Source: Pseudomonas anuradhapurensis (GTDB lineage: Bacteria > Pseudomonadota > Gammaproteobacteria > Pseudomonadales > Pseudomonadaceae). Taken from it: 64,000 nucleotides of DNA. The number at the start of each line of letters is the position of its first letter. Position 1 is the stretch's first letter. The stretch covers positions 564,001-628,000 of the forward strand of contig NZ_CP077097.1 of the NCBI RefSeq assembly GCF_014269225.2. The letters are read 5' to 3'. The translations under genes and the position numbers were made by a program. This document shows positions 8,937-18,600 of this stretch, piece by piece. The notes beneath the pieces are model-generated. The model saw only the letters and a program-made list of their open reading frames with translations, made no database searches and had not been told where the DNA came from.

Positions 8937-9259
8937 TGATGAGAAATACAAATGAAACGATTTTCCTCAGTAAAAAAGATGTGGAGTATTTATTGAGAGA
9001 GGTTGAGTTCGTCTTGGTTTCGCTTGTTAGGCTAAATAATTTCTATAAAGAAAAGTTAGGTCAGGCTTTTTCGATACATGATGAGTATTGTGAGGCCGTG
9101 ACTGAGTTTATTGATGCTGAACGGGTAAATGATAGGCTGGCAAAAATGCGAATGGTAATTGCTTCAAAATTTGACGATACGCTAGGTGATGATGATATGG
9201 ATGATTTGGAGAGAGTGCTAGATAAGATTGAATTCTGGGAGAGACCGAAAAATGTTTGA
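8933..9259 (+). CDS. Orphan immunity protein (putative), unrecognised family
   Basis: 108 residues, low GC, start chosen at the first of three successive ATG codons because it overlaps the stop of the toxin-tail fossil and has AAGGGA just upstream. It is mostly alpha-helical in character and acidic, with DDDMDDLERVLDKIEFWE at the C-terminal end. I recognise no family. The following pseudogene (9299-9623) is a paralog with the same E-F/K-F-I-D, D-x-L-x-x-R and F-W-E positions. With its own toxin tip lost, it would be an orphan protecting against neighbours. Confidence 0.65.
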   Translation: MMMRNTNETIFLSKKDVEYLLREVEFVLVSLVRLNNFYKEKLGQAFSIHDEYCEAVTEFIDAERVNDRLAKMRMVIASKFDDTLGDDDMDDLERVLDKIEFWERPKNV

Positions 9260-9298
9260 TAAATAAGTGGGGCTTTAGTTAAAGCATTCGTAGAGGGA

Positions 9299-9623
9299 AT
9301 GGTTTTGAGTAAACAGAAAGATATATTGGTCTCGGGTGAGGAAGCAGTAGCGGTTCTTTGGGATCTCGAGTATTTGCTCATATCTTTAAGAAATATTGGT
9401 CTATATTATTTATGTGCGAGATGAAGTCACTGCAGATGATGAAAAGGACTATCGAAGGGAGACTGCCAAGTTTATAGATGAGTCTAATATGATTGTTAAG
9501 CTTGAAGAAATTAAAGAAAAGCTGTCGGATAAGTTAGAGGCGTGCTGTGGGCGAGATGAATTAGATTCGCTTCGTCAAAGGCTTAAAAGGAAGCGTTTTT
9601 GGGAACAAAAGAAGCTCAGTTGA
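9299..9623 (+). pseudogene. Frameshifted paralog of the 8933 immunity gene
   Basis: From ATG at 9299 the frame reads SGEEAVAVLWDLEYLLISLR to a stop near 9420. A second frame overlapping it continues with VRDEVTADDEKDYRRETAKF, IDESNMIVKLEEIKEKLSDK and RLKRKRFWEQKK to 9623. Order and spacing match the intact neighbour at 8933-9259 along its whole length. A single indel around 9395-9415 explains the break. AGAGGGA before the ATG is a good ribosome site, so decay looks recent. Confidence 0.75.
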
Positions 9624-9718
9624 GACTTGTTTAGATTTAGTGTCTTTTTATTTGAAATGTCTATTGTAACGGGGGTGTGTCGGTTGATAAGTTTCGAGTT
9701 GTATTGTGGATGGTCAAG

Positions 9719-9880
9719 TGAATCGCCCCTAGTTTCGTAGACACCTCCAAGCCTCATAATGAGGCCCAAATAGGAGGTGCCATGAGTCGTCTGCGTTACC
9801 CCGAAGAATTCAAGATCGAAGCGGTCAAGCAAGTGACCGAGAAAGGCAAGCCTGTCGCCGATGTCGCTCAGCGCCGCTAG
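9719..9880 (+). mobile_element. Left-end fragment of an IS3-family element
   Basis: Begins TGAATCGCCCCTAGTTTCGT, the form of a terminal inverted repeat of IS3-family elements in pseudomonads. From ATG at 9781 it encodes MSRLRYPEEFKIEAVKQVTE then KGKPVADVAQRR, the start of an OrfA helix-turn-helix protein. It is cut at 9880, where RHS sequence begins. No right end or OrfB is found. Confidence 0.75.
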
Positions 9881-10822
9881 GCATGACCCTCGACCAGCAT
9901 GAGTTGGCCTAGGAGCGCGATGACCTACACCGCGAAGTGGTGCGCCATCAGGACAACCAGCTGATGCAGACCCAGAGCTGGGATCCGGCTGACCGCCTGC
10001 AAGACCAGTTGCTGGGTAGCCATGACGCAAGACCACCCTGCTCAAGCGCCGGTACCAGTACGATGCCGTCGGCCAGCTGACCGATATCCACGACACCCGT
10101 CGTGGCCACTAGGCCTATCAGTACGACCCGGTTGGTCGCCTGCTGCAAGCCACCAGTCACCTGGGTGTCGAGACCTTCGCCTTCGACCCGGCCGGTAACC
10201 TGCTAGACGACAAGGCCCAGGCGCTGAATCGCCCGCTGGAAAGCGACCCGCGGCGCAACAAGCTGATGGACAACCTGCTGCGTGAATACGCCGGGACTCA
10301 CTACCAGTACGACGAACGCGGCAACCTGATCCATCGCCTGCACCACGGCGAAAAGGCGCGCCTCAGCTGGGACCTGTTCGACCGTTTGGTGCGCTTCGAC
10401 GATGACAAGCTCAGCGTGGTGTACAGCTACGACGCGCTGGGGCGCCGTCTGCACAAGCACTCCACCGCGCACCACCAGGATGATCCGCGAGCGGGCAGTG
10501 GTTGGAACCAGATGCAGCGGGCCAAGCGCCAGCGCGAACTGGGCTGCGGTTACACCTTGTATGGCTGGGATGGCGATAAACTGGCTGGGAAAGCTCACCG
10601 CCGCAGGGTGAAGGCGAAACCGGGCGCACTGTGCATTACCTGTACGAACCGGGCAGCTTCGTGCCGGTGGTCCAGGCGCAACGAAACAACCCGATCCGCC
10701 TGCTGCGCCAGCCGGACTGGAGCGTGATACCTAAATCTAAAGGAGGTTCTGGTACGCCAGAAAATGGACAAGTACTGTGTAGGGTGTGCAATATTGAAAA
10801 AAGTGACTCCTGTGAACTTTAG
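9881..10822 (+). pseudogene. RHS copy 2: core fragment with HNH-type tip remnant
   Basis: Collinear with about 4422-5268 of the full RHS gene at high nucleotide identity, but with premature TAG codons (for example near 9908), a small deletion around 10,028 and loss of one T near 10,586. After LLRQPDWS it departs from the core and ends with VIPKSKGGSGTPENGQVLCR and VCNIEKSDS, the C-terminal half of an HNH nuclease motif (K-S-K-G-G, N-G-Q-x-L-C-x-x-C-N). The self-cleavage segment and most of the toxin are deleted. It is therefore a dead cassette donor, not an expressed effector. Confidence 0.85.
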
Positions 10823-10830
10823 GTGAAGCG

Positions 10831-11262
10831 ATGGAAAAAGTGTTTCTAAAGCTAGAAATTATTGATGGTTATCCGCCGGTCTCTATGGAGAGCGTGTGGG
10901 CTGAAAAAAGGGGGGGAAATAAATATAGAATAAAAAATATACCATTTTATTCTAAAGAAGTATGTCTGGATGATGAGGTTAGTACTTCTATAGGTGATGA
11001 CAATGAGCTGCTATTCAATGCAGTAGTTTCCGATGAAGGGAATAGTACTGTGCGGGTGATTTTCTATAGCCATGACGAAAGCGTGCCGCGGCTGATAATG
11101 GATGATATCGCTAATATGGGTTGCTCGTGGGAAGGTATGAGCAAGAAATTTTTTGCGATAAATGTCCCTAAGCATGTTGACTTTGATTTGGTTGTGGGTT
11201 TTCTAGAGGAGAAAAGTAATGCTGGCGAGTTGGACTACGAATATGGAATGGTTCGCCAATAA
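10831..11262 (+). CDS. DUF4265-type immunity protein (putative)
   Basis: 143 residues, low GC, intact, directly after the HNH tip remnant. The N-terminal pattern Y-P-P-V-S-x-E-S-x-W-A followed by Y-R-I-K-N-I-P-F-Y and a later V-R-V-I matches DUF4265, a small family found beside polymorphic toxins. A cytoplasmic role against the former HNH nuclease tip is inferred from position. ATG follows AGGTGAAGCG. Confidence 0.75.
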   Translation: MEKVFLKLEIIDGYPPVSMESVWAEKRGGNKYRIKNIPFYSKEVCLDDEVSTSIGDDNELLFNAVVSDEGNSTVRVIFYSHDESVPRLIMDDIANMGCSWEGMSKKFFAINVPKHVDFDLVVGFLEEKSNAGELDYEYGMVRQ

Positions 11263-11321
11263 AGTAGTTTTATTGATTCGTTGATGTTGAGGGGGCGTCT
11301 ACGTAACATTTGAGGTCGGTG

Positions 11322-11384
11322 ATGTCACAATTTGAAGGGTTTTTCAAATCTGGACAATATGCTTGGTCGTCTGTGGAGGAAAAG
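11322..11384 (+). pseudogene. Truncated start of another immunity-like gene
   Basis: ATG with GAGGTCGGTG just upstream, then MSQFEGFFKSGQYAWSSVEE and K, after which the sequence continues directly into RHS core (GFDGLV). Only 21 codons remain. The good ribosome site and non-RHS low-GC sequence suggest the 5' end of a lost immunity gene, cut by an RHS cassette insertion. The family is unknown. Confidence 0.4.
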
Positions 11385-13391
11385 GGTTTCGATGGACTGG
11401 TGACGCGTTACGAGTACGACCCTGATGCGGGCCGGTTGGCAAGCACCCAGGTCGGCCAGCGCCGCCTCACATCACCTTCGACCCGGTGGAGCGCCTGATG
11501 ACAGCCAAGGAAATCAACGTCAAGAAGAGACCTTTGCCTACGATGGCAACGGCAAGCTGATCCAGGCGAACAACGCGGCCAGCAAGTTGCAATGGTTCCA
11601 TGACGAGGCGGGCAACCTGACCCGCGAGCACCAGTACTACCTCGGCACCGAGGTGCCGATGGTCGCGGTGCGGCAGCACGAGTACGACGTACTGAACCTG
11701 CGCACGGCGACGATTCGCCCCGATGGCCACAAGGTCAGCGTGCTCACCTACGGCAGCGGTCACGTGCTGGGCATGACCCTCGACCAGCATGAACTGCTGG
11801 CCTACGAGCGTGATGACCTGCACCGCGAAGTGGTCCGCCATCAGGACAACCAGCTGATGCAGACCCAGAGCTGGGATCCGGCTGGCCGCCTGCAAGACCA
11901 GTTGCTGGGTAGCCATGAGGCAAGACCACCTTGCTCAAGCGCCAGTACCAGTACGATGCCGTGGGCCAGCTGACCGATATCCACGACACCCGCCGTGGTC
12001 ACCTGTCTTATCAGTACGACCCGGTTGGCCGCCTGCTGCAAGCCACCAGTCGCCTGGGTGTCGAGACCTTCGCCTTCGACCCGGCCGGTAACCTGCTGGA
12101 CGACAAGGCCCAAGAGCTGAATCGCCCGCTGGAAAGCGACCCGCGGCGCAACAAGCTGATGGACAACCTGCTGCGTGAATACGCCGGGACCCACTACCAG
12201 TACGACGAACGCGGCAACCTGATCCATCGCCTGCACAACGGCGAAAAGGCGCGCCTCAGCTGGGACCTGTTCGACCGTTTGGTGCGCTTCGATGATGACA
12301 AGCTCAGCGTGGTGTACAGCTACGACGCTCTGGGCCGTCGTCTGCACAAGCACTCCACCGCGCACCACCAGGATGATCCGCGAGCGGGCAGTGGTTGGAA
12401 CCAGATGCAGCGGGCCAAGCGCCAGCGCGAACTGGGTTGTGGTTACACCTTGTATGGCTGGGATGGCGATAACCTGGCTTGGGAAAGCTCACCGCCGCAG
12501 GGTGAGGGCGAGACCGGGCGCACTGTGCATTACCTGTACGAGCCGGGCAGCTTCGTGCCGGTGGTCCAGGCGCAACGAAACAACCCGATCCGCCTGCTGC
12601 GCCAGCCGGACTGGAGCGACCGGGAATACGATTTTGATCAGGACCCGCTGTGGCACACCGAGGTCAAGCCGCAGGCATTCGATGCGATTCTCTGGTATCA
12701 GTGTGACCATCTGGGTACGCCGATGGAGCTGACCGACCATAACGGTGAGATGGCATGGACGGCGCAGTACAAGGCGTGGGGTGAGGTCAAGGAAACCCGC
12801 TCGGAGTGGGCCAAGCAAGTCGGCCTGAGCAACCCGATACGGTTCCAGGGGCAGTACCACGATCATGAGACCGGGATGCATTACAACCGCTATCGGTACT
12901 ATGATCCGAGGGCTGGGCGCTTCATTAATCAGGACCCTATTAGTTATGGTGGAGGATTGAACCTCTACGAATATGCGGCCAGTTCGACTGGCTGGGTTGA
13001 TCCACTAGGTTTAGCGAAGAATAAATATGGTGTTGGCGCCAATACTGCAGGGAAAGATGTACTCGCGCGGGGCGTCCACGTTAATGTCGAAGGACCGGGT
13101 CTACCGAGGAAGGGAGGGCATGTAAGTTTGCAGCCAGATGCAGATGGAAAGCATGTGAAGCTAGCTCCTGCGGACAAGGCGACGAGAGATATGTCACCTT
13201 CTCAGTGGCGTAATGCATGTGAGGCAGTTTCAGGCCATCTAGACGATCCTAAAAATGTTGATCGGTTGGCAAAATCAGCGCAGTCGGGCATTGACGAAAA
13301 TCCGAAATCAAATCGAGTGTCTGAGTTGACGGAAGTGAAAGGGATTCTTCAACGGCATCACATGCAGGGCACAAATCCAGTTAAAAGGTAG
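11385..13391 (+). pseudogene. RHS copy 3: frameshifted core with unrecognised C-terminal tip
   Basis: Homologous to about 4024-5660 of the full RHS gene, broken by small indels near 11,466-11,500 and near 11,925. The last 486 codons (11,931-13,391) are open and include the RHS core end with YYDPRAGRFINQDPISYGGG and the cleavage signature GWVDPLGL. The 125-residue tip after it carries ARGVHVNVEGPGLPRKGGHV and SLQPDADGKHVKL; I do not recognise its fold or catalytic residues. Without an N terminus it should not be secreted, but it could replace the tip of the upstream RHS by recombination through the identical core. Confidence 0.85.
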
Positions 13392-13396
13392 GAAGT

Positions 13397-13990
13397 GTGA
13401 GTTATTTGAATTTTGATTTCATGCACTTGTTTATAATGTTTTTACGTGATGCTGAGTCTATTCATCCTGAGATGTTCGGGCTTGGCAGTTTTGGAGAAGC
13501 TGAGCTTTTGTTGCATGGGTTTGATAGAGTTGGCGATGTGGATGACTACTGCCTCTATGAAAAAGATTATCAAGCGATTTACTTCAGGTCTTCGGCGGCC
13601 CTATCGCTGAAATGTTATTTCTATAAAGGTGAGCCGCAGGGTCTGGGTATTTCCGTGGCACCAGGAGTGCGCCTGATCACGCTGCTAAAGCATTTGTTTT
13701 CGCAACAGCCGAGGGACTGGCGTGAAAGATTAAAGTTTTACTTCTATGAAGATGAGGATGAGGGGGCGGTGATAGTAGATTCCGTGACGGTAATCAGGTT
13801 TGGTGCTGATACTGGACGATCCGCTTATCATGTGAGAGAGCTGGAATCTGATCAAAAGGAGGGCGGGGCAGCTATTTCGGTCGGCACTGTAATACGGACA
13901 ATGGTAAGCTACGATTTCTCGGTGTGGGATAGAAGAAGCAGTAGTTTGGCACTCTCTCAGCTTTTCGAGCTTTTAAATAACATTCACTAA
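13397..13990 (+). CDS. Immunity protein for the RHS copy 3 tip (putative)
   Basis: 197 residues from a GTG preceded by AGGAAGT, five bases after the tip gene. Low GC and acidic, no signal peptide or membrane span evident, so likely cytoplasmic. I recognise no family. The TAA stop coincides with the CTAA where an IS5-like element is inserted, so the protein end is not altered by the insertion. The gene is intact while its RHS core is broken, consistent with selection for protection against siblings carrying this tip. Confidence 0.65.
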   Translation: MSYLNFDFMHLFIMFLRDAESIHPEMFGLGSFGEAELLLHGFDRVGDVDDYCLYEKDYQAIYFRSSAALSLKCYFYKGEPQGLGISVAPGVRLITLLKHLFSQQPRDWRERLKFYFYEDEDEGAVIVDSVTVIRFGADTGRSAYHVRELESDQKEGGAAISVGTVIRTMVSYDFSVWDRRSSSLALSQLFELLNNIH

Positions 13991-14993
13991 GGATTCTCCG
14001 ATCAAGTCGGCACAGGCCGTCTGACCTGTGCTGAAATAGCCCTCCGTCCAACAGCCCCTTTACAAGCCCTCCATCCCATGAGTCAGATGAGCTTTTCCGA
14101 TTTCGAGTACGCCGGTAAGCGCAAGCAAACCCGTCGCGAGCGTTTCCTGGCTGAGGTGGAGCAGATGGTACCGTGGAGCGGTTTGCTGGCATTGGTCGAG
14201 CCGCATTACCCAAAGGCCGGCGGTGGTCGCAAGCCGTACCCACTGGAAACCATGCTGCGTATCCACCTGCAATTACCTGCGAGACCAGGGCCTGTCGTTG
14301 CGCCAGGGCACGATTGTCGACGCCACCATCATCCACGCGCCCAGCTCGACCAAGAACAAAGAAGGCAAGCGCGATCCGGAGATGCATCAGACGAAGAAGG
14401 GAAACCAATACTTCTTCGGCATGAAAGCGCATATCGGCGCCGACGCTGAGTCGGGTCTGGTGCATCACGTCCACGGCACCGCCGCCAACGTGGCTGACGT
14501 GCGGAGGTCGCTCATCTGTTGCACGGTGACGAAAACATTGTCTGTGCTGACGCGGGTTACACCGGCGTAGAGAAGCGACCTGAGCACGACGGTCGGCAAG
14601 TGATCTGGCAGATCGCTGCACGACGCAGCACCTACAAGCACTTGAGCAAACGCAGTGTTCTCTACAAAGCCAAACGTCAGATCGAGAAGGTCAAAGCGCA
14701 GACACGGGCGAAAGTCGAACATCCCTTTCGCGTGATCAAGCGCCAGTTCGGTGATGTGAAAACCCGCTTCCGTGGCTTGGCCAAGAACACGGCGCAACTG
14801 ACCACGCTGTTTGCGCTGTCGAATCTGTGGATGGTACGCCGGCAATTATTGACTGCTACGGTAGAGGTGCGCCCGTAAGGCCTGATGACTAGGGTTTTTC
14901 CTGGTTGTTCAACAATCAGCGCCTGTAAATCGAGCTTTCCTTAGGCCAAAAGTCGTCCATTGTCGGTTGCTCGGCGACTTGTTCGGAGCTTCC
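13991..14993 (+). mobile_element. IS5-like insertion sequence, internally deleted
   Basis: Ends are inverted repeats: left GGATTCTCCGATCAAGTCGG, right (reverse complement) GGAAGCTCCGAACAAGTCGC. Both ends are flanked by CTAA (13,987-13,990 and 14,994-14,997), a target duplication of the kind made by IS5-family elements. At 1003 bp it is shorter than full elements of this type because the transposase has lost an internal piece. The same left end occurs at 6434. Confidence 0.88.
14078..14878 (+). pseudogene. IS5-family transposase, deleted and frameshifted
   Basis: The N-terminal frame gives [20 protein letters not shown] up to [11 protein letters not shown]; then the expected middle domain with the first catalytic Asp is missing (about 60-70 codons by comparison with family members I know). 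A second frame carries [20 protein letters not shown] and the [13 protein letters not shown] block. A third carries the C-terminal part with [14 protein letters not shown] and RAKVEHPFRVIKRQFG. The DDE transposase is thus inactive. Confidence 0.85.
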
Positions 14994-15607
14994 CTAACTG
15001 ACCCAGAAAATCAAAGGTCTGCCTGATGGTGCGAAATTGAAGTTGCAGGCAGGTGAGTGATGCGCGTGTAGTCAGATACAGCAGGATAAAACGCATCCGA
15101 CCCAATGGGATCCTCAGGGCCCAGCCAATCTCCCGCCCAAATTGCCTATGGCCTTTAATTCCCCATTATTTTAGGCTTTCCCCCACTGGCAACGACGCCT
15201 CCCTTCAGACACGGAGTTCACCCATGAAAGACATCATCCGCCTTGGCGATTCCACCACCCACGGTGGCAAGGTGCTCGGCTCCTTCGGCAATACCAACGT
15301 CAACGGCAAGCCTATCGCCGGGGTTGGCCACATGGTCAGCTGCCCATTGTGCAAGGGCGTGTTCCCCATCGTGGAAGGCAGCGCCACCTACAGCGTCGAC
15401 GGTACACCTGTCGCCCTCGATGGGCACAAGACCGCCTGTGGCGCGGCGCTGATCGCCAGCGGCCCGAAGAGTGGCGTCGCCAGCTGAGGCCGGGCTGTTC
15501 GGTACCTCACAAACCGCTCGCCCGGCGCATGCGGCGCCCGCTTCGCTGGTGCCATGATCTGCGTCATCACACTTCCCTGATTCTTGGCTAGGCTTAACCC
15601 TTGGCGG
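14994..15607 (+). repeat. Long direct repeat, copy B (PAAR module)
   Basis: Partner of 8221-8823, same order of a short open tail, leader, PAAR gene and 3' flank. The start, CTAACTG, is also the right target duplication of the IS5-like element, and before that insertion it followed the stop codon of the 13,397 immunity gene. This copy probably sits in the original chromosomal position because it leads into the fdo operon. Confidence 0.9.
15224..15487 (+). CDS. PAAR-domain protein (T6SS spike tip), copy B
   Basis: 87 residues, essentially the same protein as the copy at 8441; most base differences are silent. The start ATG is preceded by CGGAGTTCACCC, identical to copy A, and an upstream in-frame start is not conserved. 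It supplies the pointed tip that caps VgrG. Conservation of the amino acids in both copies suggests that both are, or recently were, functional. Confidence 0.9.
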   Translation: MKDIIRLGDSTTHGGKVLGSFGNTNVNGKPIAGVGHMVSCPLCKGVFPIVEGSATYSVDGTPVALDGHKTACGAALIASGPKSGVAS

Positions 15608-15686
15608 TATCTGTCTACCGCCACCGTGATGACCTAGAGGCACCGGCTGCACGCCAGGTGCCCGAGAACCCGTTCAGGAGTGCACG

Positions 15687-18600
15687 ATGGATCTGAACCG
15701 TCGGCAATTCTTCAAGGTCGCCGCCGTCGGCCTTGGAGGCTCGAGCCTTGCGGCGTTGGGCATGGCCCCGACACCGGCATTCGCCGAGCAGGTGCGCCAC
15801 TTCAAGTTGGCGCATACCAAAGAAACCCGCAACACCTGCCCCTACTGCTCGGTCGGCTGCGGCCTGATCATGTACAGCCAGGGTGATGCGGGCAAGAACG
15901 TCAAACAGAACATCATCCATATCGAAGGTGACGCCGACCACCCGGTCAACCGCGGCACCCTCTGCCCGAAAGGCGCCGGCCTGCTGGACTTCATCCACAG
16001 CCCGAGCCGCCTGCAGTACCCCGAGGTACGCAAGCCGGGCAGCAAGGAGTGGGTGCGGGTCAGCTGGGACGAGGCGCTCGACCGCGTCGCCGAGCTGATG
16101 AAGCAGGACCGCGATGCCAACTTCATCGAGAAGAACGCCCAGGGGCAAACGGTAAACCGCTGGCTCACCACCGGTTTTCTCGCTGCTTCTGCCGCCTCCA
16201 GCGAGGCGGGCTACCTGACCCACAAGGTCATCCGCGCAACAGGCATGCTGGGGTTCGATAACCAGGCACGTGTCTGACATGGCCCGACGGTGGCAAGTCT
16301 TGCCCCGACGTACGGCCGTGGCGCCATGACCAACCACTGGTCCGATATCGCCAACGCGAATCTGGTCCTGGTGATGGGTGGCAACGCAGCAGAAGCGCAT
16401 CCGTGCGGCTTCAAATGGGTGACCGAAGCCAAGGCGCACAACAAGGCGCGGCTGATCGTGGTCGACCCACGCTTTACCCGTACCGCTTCGGTGGCGGACT
16501 ACTACGCGCCAATCCGCACCGGCACCGACATCGCGTTCATGGGCGGGCTGATCAACTACCTGCTGAGCAACGACAAGATTCAGCACGAATACGTGCGCAA
16601 CTACACCGACGTGTCGTTCATCGTCAAGCAAACCTATGGCTTCGAGGACGGGCTGTTCAGCGGCTACGACGAAGCCAAGCGCGTGTATGCCGACAAGTCC
16701 GGCTGGGGCTACGAGCTGGGTGAGGATGGTTTTGCCAAGGTCGACCCGACCCTGCAGCACCCGCGTTGCGTGTTCCAGCTGATGAAGCAGCACTACAGCC
16801 GCTACACCCCGGAACTGGCCAGCATGACCTGTGGCATGCCGCAGGACGCCATGCTGAAGATCTGGGAAGAGATCGCCACCTGCGCGGTACCGGGCAAGAC
16901 CATGACGATCCTCTACGCCCTCGGCTGGACGCAGCACTCGATCGGCGCGCAGATCATTCGCAGTGCGGCGATGGTCCAGTTGCTGCTGGGCAACGTCGGC
17001 ATGCCGGGTGGTGGGGTCAACGCCTTGCGCGGGCACTCCAACATCCAGGGCCTGACCGACCTCGGTCTGCTGTCCAACTCGCTGCCGGGTTACCTGACCC
17101 TGCCCGGCGATGCCGAGCAGGACTACGCCGCCTACATCGACAAGCGCGCCTCCAAGCCACTGCGCCCGGGCCAGCTGTCGTACTGGCAGAACTACGGCAA
17201 GTTCCACGTCAGCCTGATGAAGGCCTGGTACGGCGCCAACGCCACGGCAGAAAACAACTGGGGCTACGACTGGCTGCCCAAGCTCGACGTGCCAGCCTAC
17301 GACGTGCTGCGCATGTTCGAGATGATGGGCCAGGGCAAGGTCAACGGCTACATTTGCCAAGGCTTCAACCCGATTGCCGCGCTGCCAGACAAGAACCGTG
17401 TCACCGCGGCCCTGGGCAAGCTCAAGTGGCTGGTGATCATGGACCCGCTGGCCACCGAGACTTCGGAGTTCTGGCGCAATGCCGGGCCGTTCAACGACGT
17501 CGACACGGCCAATATCCAGACCGAAGTGATCCGCCTGCCCACCACCTGCTTCGCCGAGGAAGACGGCTCGCTGGTCAACAGCAGCCGCTGGCTGCAGTGG
17601 CACTGGAAGGGCGCCGACGGCCCGGGCGAGACCCGCACCGACGTGCACATCATGAGCGAGCTGTTCCTGCGCCTGCGCCAACGCTACCAAGCCGAGGGCG
17701 GCGCCTACCCGGACGCGCTGATGAACATCAGCTGGCCATACAAGATTCCCGCAGAGCCGTCCCCGGAGGAACTGGCCAGGGAAATGAACGGCTGGGCAGT
17801 GACCGACGTCACCGACCCGACCGGCGCAGTGATCAAGGCCGGCCAGCAGCTGGCCGGCTTCGGCCAGTTGAAGGACGACGGCAGCACCGCGTCCGGCTGC
17901 TGGATCTTCGCCGGCTGCTGGACCGAGCAGGGCAACCAGATGGCTCGCCGCGACAACAGCGACCCGTACGGCATGCACCAGGTGCAGAACTGGGCCTGGG
18001 CCTGGCCGGCCAACCGCCGCATCCTCTACAACCGTGCCTCCAGCGACCCGCAAGGCAAGCCGTGGGACGCCGAGAAGAAGCGCCTGGTATGGTGGAACGG
18101 CAAGGCCTGGACCGGCACCGACGTGCCCGACTTCAAGGTCGACTCGCCACCCGAGGCGGGGATGAACCCGTTCATCATGAACCCCGAGGGGGTGGCCCGG
18201 TTCTTCGCCATCGACAAGATGGCCGAAGGGCCGTTCCCCGAGCACTACGAGCCGTTCGAGACGCCGATTGGCATCAACCCGCTGCACCCGCAGAACAAGA
18301 AGGCCACCAGCAACCCGGCCGGGCGGATCTTCGATTCGGTGTGGGACACCCTCGGCAAGCACGAGGAGTTCCCGTATGCGGCGACCACCTACCGGTTGAC
18401 CGAGCACTTCCACTTCTGGAGCAAGCACTGCCGGCTCAACGCCATCGCCCAGCCCGAGCAGTTCGTCGAGATCGGCGAGGTGCTGGCCAACGAGAAGGGC
18501 ATCAAGGCCGGCGACCGGGTGCGGGTGTCGAGCAAGCGCGGGCACATCGAGGCGGTGGCGGTGGTGACCAAGCGGATCCGCCCGCTCCAGGTCAACAACC

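Noticed and set aside
10266..10727. A free 153-residue RHS protein
   Set aside because: It is a piece of a broken RHS copy; the frame changes near 10,586 where one T is missing relative to the intact gene.
15053..15487. Longer PAAR protein starting at 15,053
   Set aside because: The extra 57 codons come from the untranslated leader; copy A has the same leader but no matching start, and the ribosome site is at the inner ATG.
15687..16277. Reading fdoG as two genes or as a pseudogene because of the TGA
   Set aside because: The codon is at the known selenocysteine position (V-U-H-G-P-T), with hairpin and selA, selB, selC nearby.
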